38,586 nucleotides of DNA, from NCBI GenBank assembly GCA_032718475.1, contig JAUCBJ010007933.1, positions 1-38,586 of the forward strand, written 5' to 3'. Source of the stretch: Nemertoderma westbladi. Its lineage: Eukaryota; Xenacoelomorpha; Nemertodermatida; Nemertodermatidae. The notes beneath the pieces were generated by a model that saw only the letters and a list, made by a program, of their open reading frames with translations, searched no databases and was not told where the DNA came from. The translations under genes and the position numbers were made by a program. Of the stretch, positions 1 to 9,581 are shown in pieces. The number at the start of each line of letters is the position of its first letter. Position 1 is the first letter of the stretch.

Positions 1-15
1 AACCCTATTAAACCC

Positions 16-49
16 GGGGGGGGGGGGGGGGGTCAATATGACCCCCCCC
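16..49. repeat. Left subterminal poly-G hairpin
   Basis: Seventeen G (16-32), then TCAATATGA, then eight C (42-49). The strand can fold into a G:C stem with TCA/TGA at the top and ATA in the loop. The G run could also form a quadruplex. A near copy lies at the other end of the element. Confidence 0.85.
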
Positions 50-319
50 GTGGTTTTTTTATTATAATTCTGAAACAAACACAGTTGGGAATCTGAAATT
101 TTATGACTTTTCCTAAAAATCTATTGTCTTCCTAGTAGTGAAAACCGTTTTCAAAAATATTGGGTACTTTTCGAGTTATAGCACCATTTTTTAACCCTAC
201 TTTTGGCACTTTTTTTGAGACGTTTTTTGAAAATTACATTTCATTAAATATGAATTGTAACATCTCTATTTTTGATTTACACCGGTTTTTTGGTGTTAGA
301 AATTTGATGGAATTCATAT

Positions 320-1065
320 AAATTGATTTAGAAATTTCAAACTTGTTTTTTTCGGTGGGTGCCAAATTTTGGTGCCAGCACCAAATTTTGAATTATGTCA
401 ATTTTGTAAATTGATTGTTTGAAACTTGTTTTTTACGCAATTGGGGTTTTTTGGGGTTCTGGATTCGATGAAATATATACGAGTTGCACCAAGCGTATCA
501 AACTTGTATTTTTCGGTGCTGTGTGCAAATTTTGGTGCTAGCACGAAATTTTGAAAATGCCTTCGATAGATAAAATTGCTTGTGACAATTTATTTCTTGC
601 GTTTTAGAGGTTTATGGCTGTTCTGAATTCAATGGAATAAATAATTATCGAACTAGACATCTCAAACTTGTATTTTTCGGATGTGGGTGCAAAATGTGGT
701 GCTAGCACCAAATTTTGAAAACCATCAAATATATCAATTGATTGTGTCGACTTGTTTCTTGCGTTATACGGGTTTGTGATGGTTCTGAATTCAATGGAAT
801 CAGTAAAAATTTCATAAGAGTTCTCAAACTGGTATTTTTCGCCAGTGGGTGAAAATTGTTGTGCCAGCACCAAATTTTGGAAAATATGCAAATTTATCAG
901 TAGATAGTATCACCTTGTTTCTTGCGTTATACGGGTTTATGAGGGTCCTGAATCCGATGGAATCCATAAAAACAGCACTGGACATCGCAAACTTGTACTT
1001 TTTGGTGATGGGTACGAAATTTGGTGCTAGCACCATAATTTTCCAAATTACGCCGAAAAATACAA
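320..1065. repeat. 163-bp tandem array, five units, each with a 12-bp palindrome
   Basis: The motif GGTGCTAGCACC, or a one- or two-base variant, occurs at 371, 534, 698, 860 and 1023, so the spacing is 162-164 bp. Around it every unit repeats a shared layout: an AACTTGT(A/T)TTTTTCGGTG-like stretch before the palindrome, then CAAATTTTG, then TTGTTTCTTGCGTTATACGGG and GGTTCTGAAT-like segments. Units have diverged by scattered substitutions and small indels. Several short ORFs cross the array in different frames, but none is conserved from unit to unit, so I regard it as non-coding. Confidence 0.85.
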
Positions 1066-1498
1066 GTATCAATGATCTGGCATATTAGAAATGTATTCCA
1101 TTAGAATCAGCGCAATCGAAAACCTGAAAATGTGAATTTATAGCATCGTATAAGTGAATTAAAAATTTTGTGTTCTACCTGAAAAGTGCTGGTTACTTGT
1201 TTTTTTTCATTTTTTTCCTACGCAGAGAGGACTAAACGGCCATTTATAGTAATCATATCATTTTTAAATATTTTCCAATGTTTTTTGCACCCCAGAAAAC
1301 CTGTATTGAAAAATAATTAGCCGAAAATGTAACTTTCAAATTTTGTGAAAATTGTGCACTACTTGTAATTTTGGTGCTGCAATATAACCACCCCAGTACA
1401 TTTTTTCGAAAATTTTTTTTTTCGGTCGGATCCAGACAAGTGATACCTACGTACAAACAAAAAATCAGACGTTTTCGTAAATATTTGTAGATTTTAGA

Positions 1499-1526
1499 GG
1501 GGGGGGGGTCAATATGACCCCCTCCC
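1499..1526. repeat. Right subterminal poly-G hairpin
   Basis: Ten G, TCAATATGA, then CCCCCTCCC. This matches the left hairpin core exactly and is near-palindromic, so it reads similarly from both strands. It lies about 40 bp inside the right terminus. Confidence 0.85.
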
Positions 1527-1569
1527 GGTATTTGTACAGCATTTTATAGCCCGGTACTAATAGGGTTAA

Positions 1570-3031
1570 TATGTGTTAATAATAATATAACCGTTGCACT
1601 TATTGTTAGCGCATTTGATAAAATATGTTCTTTCACTCTCAATTTTCATATATTGTGACTTCTATCTGTTACTTAATTATCCATGCAAAAATGAAGGCTA
1701 AATGTCCGGTCTGATACAATGAACGGAATTGCGCTAGTGTACCTGTCACCGAGGGCCGCTCACGGTATCTGTTTATTTACCCTTTCTCCCTTCGATGTAT
1801 TGATTTGCTCTATATTTCATTTAGTTCGGTACGGTATTTGATTATCTATTGTATTTAACTGAGATATGATACCTGGAGGGTGTGGCAACACAGTATAACA
1901 AGCAAATGACTGACTAATTAATTATGTAAGGACTCAAGTCTGGTGATTGTGTTTCCCTTTAGGGGAAACGTATTGTGACAAGTCTTTGGTCTAATTATAT
2001 TGATATCACTACAGTATTCAATTTGTGACAACTCTCAATTGTGATGTAATTAATAATAAGAGCTTTGCTTATATTCATGGTCTGAAATATCGCCATATAT
2101 TAATTATTTAGTAAGTTAAAGAAATGACAACACACAAATCTGATACAATTGCCCAGATTATCACTGATACTTAATTAATTACAGCAACCCACCTGTTGTG
2201 GCGCGTGTAAAACTTCCTTGATTCTGTAATATCGGCGAGATATTTAGCAAATAAGAATGACAAATTGAATTTACCAGTAGAATATACAATATAGCGATAA
2301 ATAATTATAATTCAATTATTAACTCTTTAAGTTTAGACCTTAGGCCTGTAATAACCACCAGTCAATTAAACCTGACCGGGGATCAGTGCCTCTGCATGGG
2401 CAATACGACTTCTGTTCAACAATAACAAAAAGAGTGAATCAATCACAGAACCAATCGTACTTATATATCAGCCCATCAGTAAGGAGCACAACCAATAAGG
2501 TGGATCCCCATACAAGCCCTACACGAACCTTAATACAAGTTGGATATGCAGATAATGGCACTAGATGGCGCCAAAACCCTCAACAAAGAATTATTCAACA
2601 GAAATAGCCAATATTATATCGTAACCGATTTTATCAATATAAAATGGTGTTTTGAGCTTCAAATTAGTAAAATAAGTAATCTAAAAGCTAAGTTCACACG
2701 TGCAGCAACACTTATTGATTACTGATTCAGTTGGTTCCAATACAGTTGTGAGACCGGAACAGTTTTAACCGTCGTCACTACCGTGCTATTATATTCTGAC
2801 TGTGCTATTATTATCTTCTGTGATTATAACGGCTGACAGTAAAACCTCAGTTACTTGAACGGCCTTCGGCCTATATATATCCAGACTACAAGTTCAGCAG
2901 CCTACGGACGCGGCGATGCGTATAACATACACCGGTCAGGATCTATACTGCCAACTCCAAGGTCCCGTCACACACATTATTAGAAAAATTACAAGTCACT
3001 TCTATTTTAATAATGTATAATCTATACCATT
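1570..3031. other. Intergenic, no gene recognised
   Basis: AT-rich DNA with only short ORFs, none with recognisable features. A small perfect stem, GTTTCCC-TTTAG-GGGAAAC, lies at 1951-1969, and AGGCCGAAGGCCGT (on the minus strand) can fold near 2862-2875. I see no coding pattern or element termini here. Confidence 0.6.
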
Positions 3032-3247
3032 TTAAATTAAACATTTTTGTTGGTCACTAAAATGACTGGGGGTTGAAGTAGTCGGGATCAAAGTAGTCGA
3101 AACAGGGTTTTCACAGTTTCCCGTAGACAAAGGGGTACAGCTTCCACAAGGACGCTTCGATCGAACGCAGCCGCATCGGCTAGTTGGGGCACATGAGCGC
3201 ACCCCACAGTTACAACAGCGTTGGGACCCTTGCTGCATCTCTAACAA
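3032..3247 (-). pseudogene. Cys-rich C-terminal tail fragment, probably transposon-derived
   Basis: The 71-codon minus-strand frame is open from a TTG/ATG cluster near 3240. Its middle third has ten closely spaced Cys, with segments such as CCNCGVRSC, CGCVRSKRPC and GSC. Cys-rich tails of this spacing occur at the C-terminus of integrase-bearing transposon proteins in invertebrates and would bind zinc. I see no integrase core upstream on the minus strand (3248-4160), so if the origin is right this is an isolated fragment. It could also be one exon of a host zinc-binding protein. The family is inferred from Cys spacing only. Confidence 0.35.
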
Positions 3248-3385
3248 CTAATTCAATCGAGAAATAAAGCGAGTAATACAATATAATAATACGTTGGCGC
3301 CAGACAGTCTGGCAGTGTCAAACAGGTTATAACTTATATTACCGTACCAACTACTGAAGGGTGAGGGAAAATATAATTATAATAT

Positions 3386-3486
3386 TTCATTATATTTATT
3401 TAATATATTTATTTATATATATTTATTATATTTATATTATATATATATATTATATTAATATTTTATTAATTAATTAATTAATTATC
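3386..3486. repeat. AT low-complexity tract
   Basis: Nearly pure A/T composed of TTTATA and TATATA runs that ends in (ATTA)n at about 3464-3485. Confidence 0.9.
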
Positions 3487-4160
3487 GCACTTGGGTACTA
3501 TGTTGCTTGGATTTATTACTGGTAACATTGATTTAAGCGATTAATTAAAGATGATTTAAAGATTTACAGCGATTAATTAATAAGTATTATAATAATACAT
3601 TACTAATTTATAATTATACTATTTTTACATATGAGGACTCCTGCAATTTTTTGTATCTATTGTTTGTTTCATCAGTCTGGCTGTTTGTCGGTCTGTCTTT
3701 CCACATTTGATACCAAAAACTTACAAATCAAGGAGTAAAAATGTAAAAATATTCCTGAGATATTTTACGCCTTTAATCCCACTCGCGTAAAATTAATATC
3801 TGAAATCTAGTTTGTCTGTCTTTCATTCTAATTTACTGTCTAACAGTGTCCGTCAAAATATAAGAATAGTGCAATCCATCTAGTTGAAAGTTTATCTATA
3901 AAGTTTTCCTGGTCATATAATTCATTTCGAGTGATTCACTTTTTCGTTTATCTGCTTGGCTGTCAGGATGTCGGATATATTTTGACGGACAGACTGACAG
4001 GAATACCTACAGAAATAACGTCGCCAAATTTAGAATACAAGGTTGGAAATAAAGTTCGACCAATAAAACCCATAAAGAAATTTTTTTAGCCCCCAAAACT
4101 GCACAAGAACATGAAACAAATCATGAAAAATAAGTGTTATAATATTCCTCTAACCTTTAC
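3487..4160. other. Intergenic or intronic, no gene; short inverted repeat
   Basis: No coding pattern is recognised. GTCCGTCAAAATATA (about 3848-3863) recurs in inverted orientation at about 3974-3990 and encloses about 110 bp. Several GTCTGTC-like words lie nearby. It may be downstream intron of the exons at 4161-4666, which are transcribed leftward. Confidence 0.4.
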
Positions 4161-4286
4161 AGGAACCATCGCCTCCATCAAGATCGTAACCCTCAGCACA
4201 GCTGCTGTCAGAAACCAGTCCTCTTGTTATCTTACAGTCGTATTCTATACCGGTTGGGCAAACAAGGCAGGGATCCTGCACTGGGC
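4161..4286 (-). CDS. Internal exon, Cys-rich EGF-like segment of a secreted protein
   Basis: On the minus strand this stretch follows an acceptor (ATTACACAG, AG at 4288-4287) and ends before a donor-like GTAAAG (4160-4155). It is 126 bp, and both boundaries are phase 1. It reads as a Cys-rich segment with CLVCPTG, EYDC, SSC and a final GYDLDGGDGSC, which resembles the C-terminal half of an EGF-like module. It joins in phase to the exon at 4382-4666, 95 bp upstream in the direction of transcription, and the split codon across that junction is a Cys. The exon pair is inferred from splice signals and phase. No further downstream exon is identified. Confidence 0.5.
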
Positions 4287-4381
4287 CTGTGTAATAAAAT
4301 ATCTAATTTATCAATATTTATTGAATCTAATTATTATGAGAACATTTGATATAAAAGAAATAATTTGTAAAACCAACTTAC

Positions 4382-4666
4382 ATTGAAATTCGATATTGTC
4401 CACCTTGTCAAAGAATGCAACATTATCCCCATATGTATCAATGATGTTGCTTAGATTTGTGTCAGAATGATTTGGATTTTCGAACAGACACAATTTGGCT
4501 GTCAGATCTTCATCATCCCAGGCCCACACAACAGCTGTGCATTGTCCAGAAGTCCCACATCCTGTCATGCATTGTGTATAATTGCGGATGTCGTTCTGTT
4601 TCTTTAGGGAAACATCTCCGAGGAAGTTGGTGTGACATGGTGTGGTAAATGAACCAGCCCATGGTA
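4382..4666 (-). CDS. Internal exon, PAN/Apple-like domain of a secreted protein
   Basis: The exon is 285 bp, bounded by a good acceptor (CTTCTAG, AG at 4668-4667) and a consensus donor GTAAGT (4381-4376). Both are phase 1, so the exon is symmetric, as is typical of shuffled extracellular modules. The product is about 95 residues with six Cys including the one split at the 3' junction. Visible segments are FTTPCHTNFLGD, YTQCMTGC, GQCTAVVWAW, AKLCLFEN and a final EFQC. The order Cys, aromatic/acidic core, Cys-hydrophobic-Phe fits the PAN/Apple fold, which binds proteins or carbohydrate outside the cell. The open frame runs on into the intron at both ends, so ORF length alone misleads. WSC-like or other small Cys-rich domains are alternatives. 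Confidence 0.6.
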
Positions 4667-5127
4667 CTAGAAGGAAGTAGAAAATAATTATAATATTAAT
4701 ATCAATTGTAACATTCATTCATTATTAATTAAATTAGTATAATATATATCTTTTAACATTATATTTCGTATGAATTATTTTGTATATTTTGCAATAACAT
4801 TATTAATTGTTACCATAAAATAAAAATAATATTTTTTAGATTTGTTTAATTAATTATTTATCTTTCAACTATTTATTCAGGATGAAGATATATAGACTGT
4901 ACTGTAGATACATCATGTAAATATAGTACATCCGCTGGGACGCCAATATTTTATTTTTTTATATTCTTAATTAAATATTAAATTTAACCTTTTTTCTTGC
5001 TGATCCATCGCCTCCCTAGAGTTTCCACATCCCAGTTGGCCATATCTGCCAGACAATCCTCTTCATATATTTTGCATCTGTCACTGAAGTTGAAAGACCT
5101 GGTATAAATAACATTCTAGAAGTCCAT

Positions 5128-5170
5128 GGATCATCACCCTGCAAAGTGCTACTTTACACACAAGTATGTA
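5128..5170. repeat. Single arm of the 139-bp MITE found at 30140-30279
   Basis: The stretch ending in ACTTTACACACAAGTATGTA matches the inverted left arm of the 30.1-kb MITE at about 41 of 43 positions, and AAATA follows in both. The partner arm and loop are not found here, so this is a truncated copy or a relic of a larger relative. Confidence 0.8.
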
Positions 5171-5292
5171 AATAGTTATTAATGTGATCTAATCGTAATT
5201 AGGTCATCAAATGCCCTCGTCACTTTATACCTCCCTCATTCCTTGGCATACTAGCTATTGCCTATTAGTTGGAACCAGTCCAATATTATCTC

Positions 5293-5346
5293 ATCACTAC
5301 TAGGCAATTAATACTTAATACTATTTAAATCACTACTAGGTAATTA
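5293..5346 (+). repeat. Two direct copies of an 18-bp word
   Basis: ATCACTACTAGGCAATTA at 5293 recurs with one change at 5329, period 36 bp. Confidence 0.7.
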
Positions 5347-6102
5347 CATCATAGGACTAGGCAAGGCAGGCAATACTAATGTAAAGTGACTAATAAGTCA
5401 GCTTGCTTATTATTTATCTCGCAAAATGATTGCCTGGAGTATTTAATCGTGATTCTTTAGAATCATTAGCTAAATAATTTCTTTGAGGTGTTAACACGAT
5501 AAATTAATATTTCAGTATCAATACTATCGGCATAAGGTAAGTTTTAATAATTTTTACAAATTGGATTGCATCGACACCTAAAAATATATTACTTTTAAAA
5601 CACAAATTTCCTGTTAATACCTCGGCCTTTCATTAATCCTCCATGCTCCTTTGGGTTGGGGTGGTGCAGATTAAGAGGGCGGTTGAAGCGAGGGAGGAGG
5701 GGCGAACTTTCCTCTCTTCTTTGATTTATTCTTATTGAATTTGGTTAAATTTCTTATTTATTTATTTAAATTTCTTAAGTACTGATTTTGGGATAGAATT
5801 GCTCAATTTTAATCTGTATCTGATAATTGTAGCCTCGTCCTGCGCGATGCGGCGATGGCCCCAGGAATGTGTACAAATGTTTGCGACTTTATAGTGCAAC
5901 GGAAACGTTGGTATCAGGGGGGGTGGGGTTACTTAGTGCTTCACAGTAAGGATATAAGTTTATCTTAGTAGTAGTATTTTTATTGACATTAATAATAAAA
6001 TACATATCATAAACAAAGTACAACACAATCACAAATAAAAAGCAAATAGGAAAATTATGGAACTACACAGTAAACCGTATTCAAAACATGTACATTATAA
6101 AT

Positions 6103-6119
6103 GAATATGTAAAATATAT
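6103..6119. repeat. Target-site duplication of the LINE, 3' side
   Basis: GAATATGTAAAATATAT directly abuts the poly(A) tail of the minus-strand LINE and is repeated exactly at 10725-10741. Confidence 0.85.
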
Positions 6120-6154
6120 ATATTTTTTTTTTTTTTTTTTTTTTTTATAGCTAC

Positions 6155-6169
6155 ACCCCGTGTCGGGGT
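6155..6169 (-). other. 3' UTR stem-loop of the LINE
   Basis: ACCCCG-TGT-CGGGGT folds into a perfect 6-bp G:C-rich stem just upstream of the poly(A) in the transcript sense. 3'-end hairpins are recognised by the RT of some LINE families. The role here is inferred. Confidence 0.5.
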
Positions 6170-6270
6170 AAAAGTTTTATTTAATAATTAATTGATAAAA
6201 TATAAATAAAAATAAAAATTAATATAACTCAATAAAAGTAAAGCATAATAGCGTATCCCAGTAATATATG

Positions 6271-9200
6271 TCACATCTTGGCCAGTTCGGATAGTGAAGG
6301 GCAGAGTTGACATGCTAAAGCGTGGTATCGGTCGGCGCAGGGCAGACTGCAATACCGGCAGATGCAGGAATCGGCAGGTTCGTGGAAACCTATCCCCGTC
6401 CCACACAGTCGCTGATGGAAGCCGTGGACTGTCGCCCTCGTGACTACATGTCGGTTTCGCTGTCCAGCTGTACGCCACGTGGATGACTGAAAAGCTGGGC
6501 CCCTGGTGTAACCTTTGTCGATAAAGTTCTGTTGGCGCTCGTCACGAAATTGTCTGTACTGTTGAAATACATCTGGGTTAAAAGCATTGGGATATTTCTG
6601 GATAATGTCGTCGGTACATGTAGATTCTCCCACTAAGTTTAATGCTAAAGTCGCTGATGATGACGTATGTATCCTGAGCAGCCGTTTGATAAAAGCGGCT
6701 TTACATTTGTCTATTTCTTTTAAATTTCGCAAGTTCAGAAAGGGACCAAATTCTTGTATACAGTATGTCATAATGGGAAGTATTTTACCGTGAAATATAT
6801 CATGCCAGACCTGACTGACATTAAGTGTAATTTAGTTAGACTCCCAATAATCTTGAAAATATTCAGTTTCTTCTCCGCAATATGTTGAGAAAAGGATAGT
6901 GAGGTCTGCAAAGTCAAGCCCAGATACTCGTATTCATTCACTATTTCTATCAATGAGTTACCAAAATAAAATTTGTCTGTGTTGGCTATGCGACCAGCTT
7001 TTCGAAATTTGACCATCTTAGATTTCTTCATGTTAACAATCATTCCATTTTTAGTACACCAATTATATAATACATCCAGTGCTCTTCTAATCAATTCAGG
7101 ATTCTCAGAGTAAATGACAAGGTCATCTGCGTAAAAAATAAACAATAGGTCATTGCCAATTTCTCTGAGACTATCTGCTAGGTCTACTAAGAATAAAATA
7201 AAACATGTTGGCGAGAAGCAGTCACCTTGGAGTATACCTCGCAGCTGCTGAATAAATCTAGAGAAACGTAGACCATCGAAGACGATAATATAATTCTGGA
7301 GCAGGTTCTTAATTAAATTGAAGAGTTTACCTTTTATTCCGAAGTTATATAACTTTATCAGTAATAGAGAGCGGTTGACCATGTCAAAGGCCTTTGTGAA
7401 GTCTACAAAAAGTACGTACATTTTGTTACCCGATCGACCCGAGATTGCAGAGAGTAGTTTAGAAACCGCCTGACGAGTTGACCTTCCTTTAGAGAAACCA
7501 AACTGTTCCGGAGGTATTTTTTCTTTTAGAAACTCGCGGACCCTCGAGTTTATGATTGATGTTAAGACTTTTAGCATAGTACATATGAGAGCAATGCCGC
7601 AGTAGTTGGATGGATCCGTTAACCCACCTCTGCCCTTGTAAAGCAACTTAATTATGCTGTTTTTCCAAGCCGAGGGTAATTTCCCAGCAGATAAACATAG
7701 ATTAAATAATGTGCACAGAGTTACAATTAATAAAATTCCCAGGTGCTTTAAGTGTTCGTAGTAGATCCTGTCTGGGCCACTGGCTTTTTTGTTAGGTGTT
7801 TCCTCGATAACGTTTCGAACTTCTGCATCCTTAAAATCTCTGTTGTACCATGCGTCTTTTGATAGTTCATTGTCATCCGGTTTTGGAGTATCTAGGGTTT
7901 GTGGGCCAAGCCCTGGAGACCCCAGCAACTCACTGAAATGTTTTTCGATGACATTGGCATCAATGGGCGCAACTCTATGACTGCTTGACTTATGCAGTAA
8001 CCATGGGTTCATATTTGAATCTTTAACTTTTTCACTCAGTTCAGTCTGTTCATAGCCCGCACGGTTAGATTTCACTAGATTATTATATCGTCGGCGTAAA
8101 CCCCAATAGACCAGTTGATTATCATGTCTACGTCTGAATACATCCATTAACTCTCCCTTTAGTTGCCTGCATTCACTGTCGAACCAAGGTTTGTGGTGGG
8201 AAAAGCGCTTTGTGGAAGACGTTGATTCGGTGATTGCCCTTGAGAGAGACATACAAGCGGCGTCTATGTCACCCTCTTCCAGATACTCCATGGTATTAGC
8301 AGTTTGTGCGTGTCCAACAAACTTTCCGTATGAAATGCGCCGAGAGTAATTCCGTTTAAAATCATTTGTAGTAGGGGTTGCTGATACTGAGTACTTGCAT
8401 GTTATAGTAACAGGCCAGTGTTTGCGCATTGATGTTGGCATGACTAGTGCCGGGTTTGTATAATTGGCTTGACTTTGGTTATTCATAATCGGCCTGACGA
8501 ACAGCAAATCTATTACACTGTCTCCCTGGGGTGAGTGATAAGTAATTTCGTTTTTGTCGGAGACGCATATCAGTCCAAAAGATTCCAGGCATCTAACTAG
8601 ACTGTCGCCACGGTTTCCCTTGTCTAGGCGGCAGTTAAAGTCACCGCCTATGAGAATAGATTTATCTGGGTCAAGCTTCGAGATTTCATTTGTGATCTGA
8701 AGGCATATTTCCTCCACTGGTTGGTTAGGCTGGAAATAAAACACCATATACTGTGACGTAGTTGTATTTATTGCAACATGATTACTTGATTGGTTAATTA
8801 GGTTAGGATTTAGCCAAGGTTTCACCAGTATGGCAAGGCCTCCGGAAGGACGCCCACTATTGGGTTTGACAGCTGGTTGCATATAAGCGTAGTAACCGGG
8901 AATCCTGTTAGACAAATCTGTTGATGTATATAACGTTTCGGTGCACAGCATCACATCAGCGTTGTTAGTAACTAATTCTGATGAGAAATGATCAGTTAAA
9001 TATTGTAAACCCTGGTTGATTATTGCATCCTCCAGTAGGGGGGGCTGCCACGCTGTGGGGGGCTGTAGGATCGCCTGGCGAGGTGGCAGACGCGCCATTG
9101 GGCGCGAGTTGGGCGCTGAATCCGGGGGGGGGGGGACCACGGCGGTGGGCGTGGGCACACGTTGGGGGTTGAGTCCGGGGGGGACCACGGCGGTGGGCGC

Positions 9201-9542
9201 ACGTAGGGCGCTGAGTCCCGTAGGGACCGCTGCGACGGGCGTGGGCACACATTGGGCGCTGAGTCCGGGAGTGACTGCGGCAGTGGGCGCACGTAGGGCG
9301 CTGAGTCCGGTAGGGACTGCTGCGACGGGCGTGGGCACACGTTGGGCGCTGAGTCTGGGAGGGACTGCGGGGGTGGGCACACGTTGGGAGCTGAGTCCGG
9401 GAGTGACTGCGGTGGTGGGCGCACGTAGGGCGCTGTGTCCGGTAGGGACCGCTGCGACGGGCGTGGGCACACGTTGGGCGCTGAGTCCGGGAGGGACTGC
9501 GGAGATGGGCACACGTTGGGCGTTGAGTCCGGGAGGGACCAC
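6271..9542 (-). CDS. LINE ORF2: endonuclease and reverse transcriptase (one frameshift)
   Basis: Protein for target-primed reverse transcription. Residues 1 to about 165 are a Pro/Ala-rich low-complexity leader encoded by the minisatellite. An APE-type endonuclease follows: catalytic-Glu segment LCTETL near residue 197, GGDFNCR near 298, SVIDLLF, then KHWPV near 371 (the usual SDH-type His). The RT spans roughly 560-830, with PSNYCGIAL, EQFGFSKGRST, VDFTKAFD, LQGD and the catalytic FYADD at 803-807 (7122-7136). The frame runs to 6768 after a one-base shift near 6820. The downstream frame (to 6271) continues the protein and ends with a Cys/His cluster, CRYCSLPC...H...C. The first endonuclease motif (WN...G) is not clear where the repeats end; only INQGL is visible. 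The start at 9542 is the first Met and is uncertain. Confidence 0.85.
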
Positions 9543-9575
9543 GATGGTGGGCGCTTGTTGGGGGCTGAGTTCTGT
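9131..9575 (-). repeat. GC-rich coding minisatellite at the ORF1/ORF2 junction
   Basis: About ten 45- and 48-bp monomers, alternating in part as a 93-bp higher-order unit. Monomers share GGGCGCACGTAGGGCGCTGA-like plus-strand text. Unit lengths are multiples of three, so all minus-strand frames stay open. In the ORF2 frame it encodes repeats such as VPTPVAAVPTGLSALRAPTA. Variation between monomers is mostly point substitution. A nine-base C run (G on plus) occurs near 9123-9135. Confidence 0.85.
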
Positions 9576-9581
9576 TGCGAG

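Larger units (their letters stand above)
1..1569. mobile_element. Non-autonomous piggyBac-like element (MITE)
   Basis: The right end reads CTAATAGGG followed by TTAA (1566-1569). The left end reads AA then CCCTATTA, so the first two bases of the left TTAA are cut off by the window edge. The two ends are inverted: the outer 8 bases match perfectly and about 13 of the first 16 match. A TTAA target and CCCT-type termini are the known signature of piggyBac transposons. Both ends carry a poly-G hairpin built around GGTCAATATGACC, and the interior holds a five-unit tandem array. No transposase-size ORF is present, so mobilisation would need an enzyme from elsewhere. The family assignment rests on termini and target only. 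Confidence 0.75.
4667..6102. other. Intergenic or intronic, mostly without recognised features
   Basis: Contains half of a MITE at 5128-5170 and an 18-bp direct repeat pair at 5293-5346. A possible further minus-strand exon (about 4990-5098) starts after TTATTTATACCAG and contains CKIYEEDC and LADMANWDVETLGRRW, but its donor site is poor and I do not call it. The rest shows no coding pattern. Confidence 0.4.

Noticed and set aside
320-1065. CRISPR-like array
   Set aside because: Units are 163 bp with drift throughout, not short identical repeats with unique spacers, and the setting is eukaryotic.
2386-2725. Plus-strand ORFs of 61-73 codons
   Set aside because: Short, without motifs or splice context.
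3292-3310. TTGGCGCCAGACAG as a primer-binding site of a Gypsy-like element
   Set aside because: No LTR of matching type or pol sense on the plus strand follows. TGGCGCCA is also simply palindromic.
4990-5098. Additional minus-strand exon of the Cys-rich protein gene
   Set aside because: The acceptor is plausible, but the donor is weak and the phase does not match the phase-1 acceptor of the next exon, 4382-4666.
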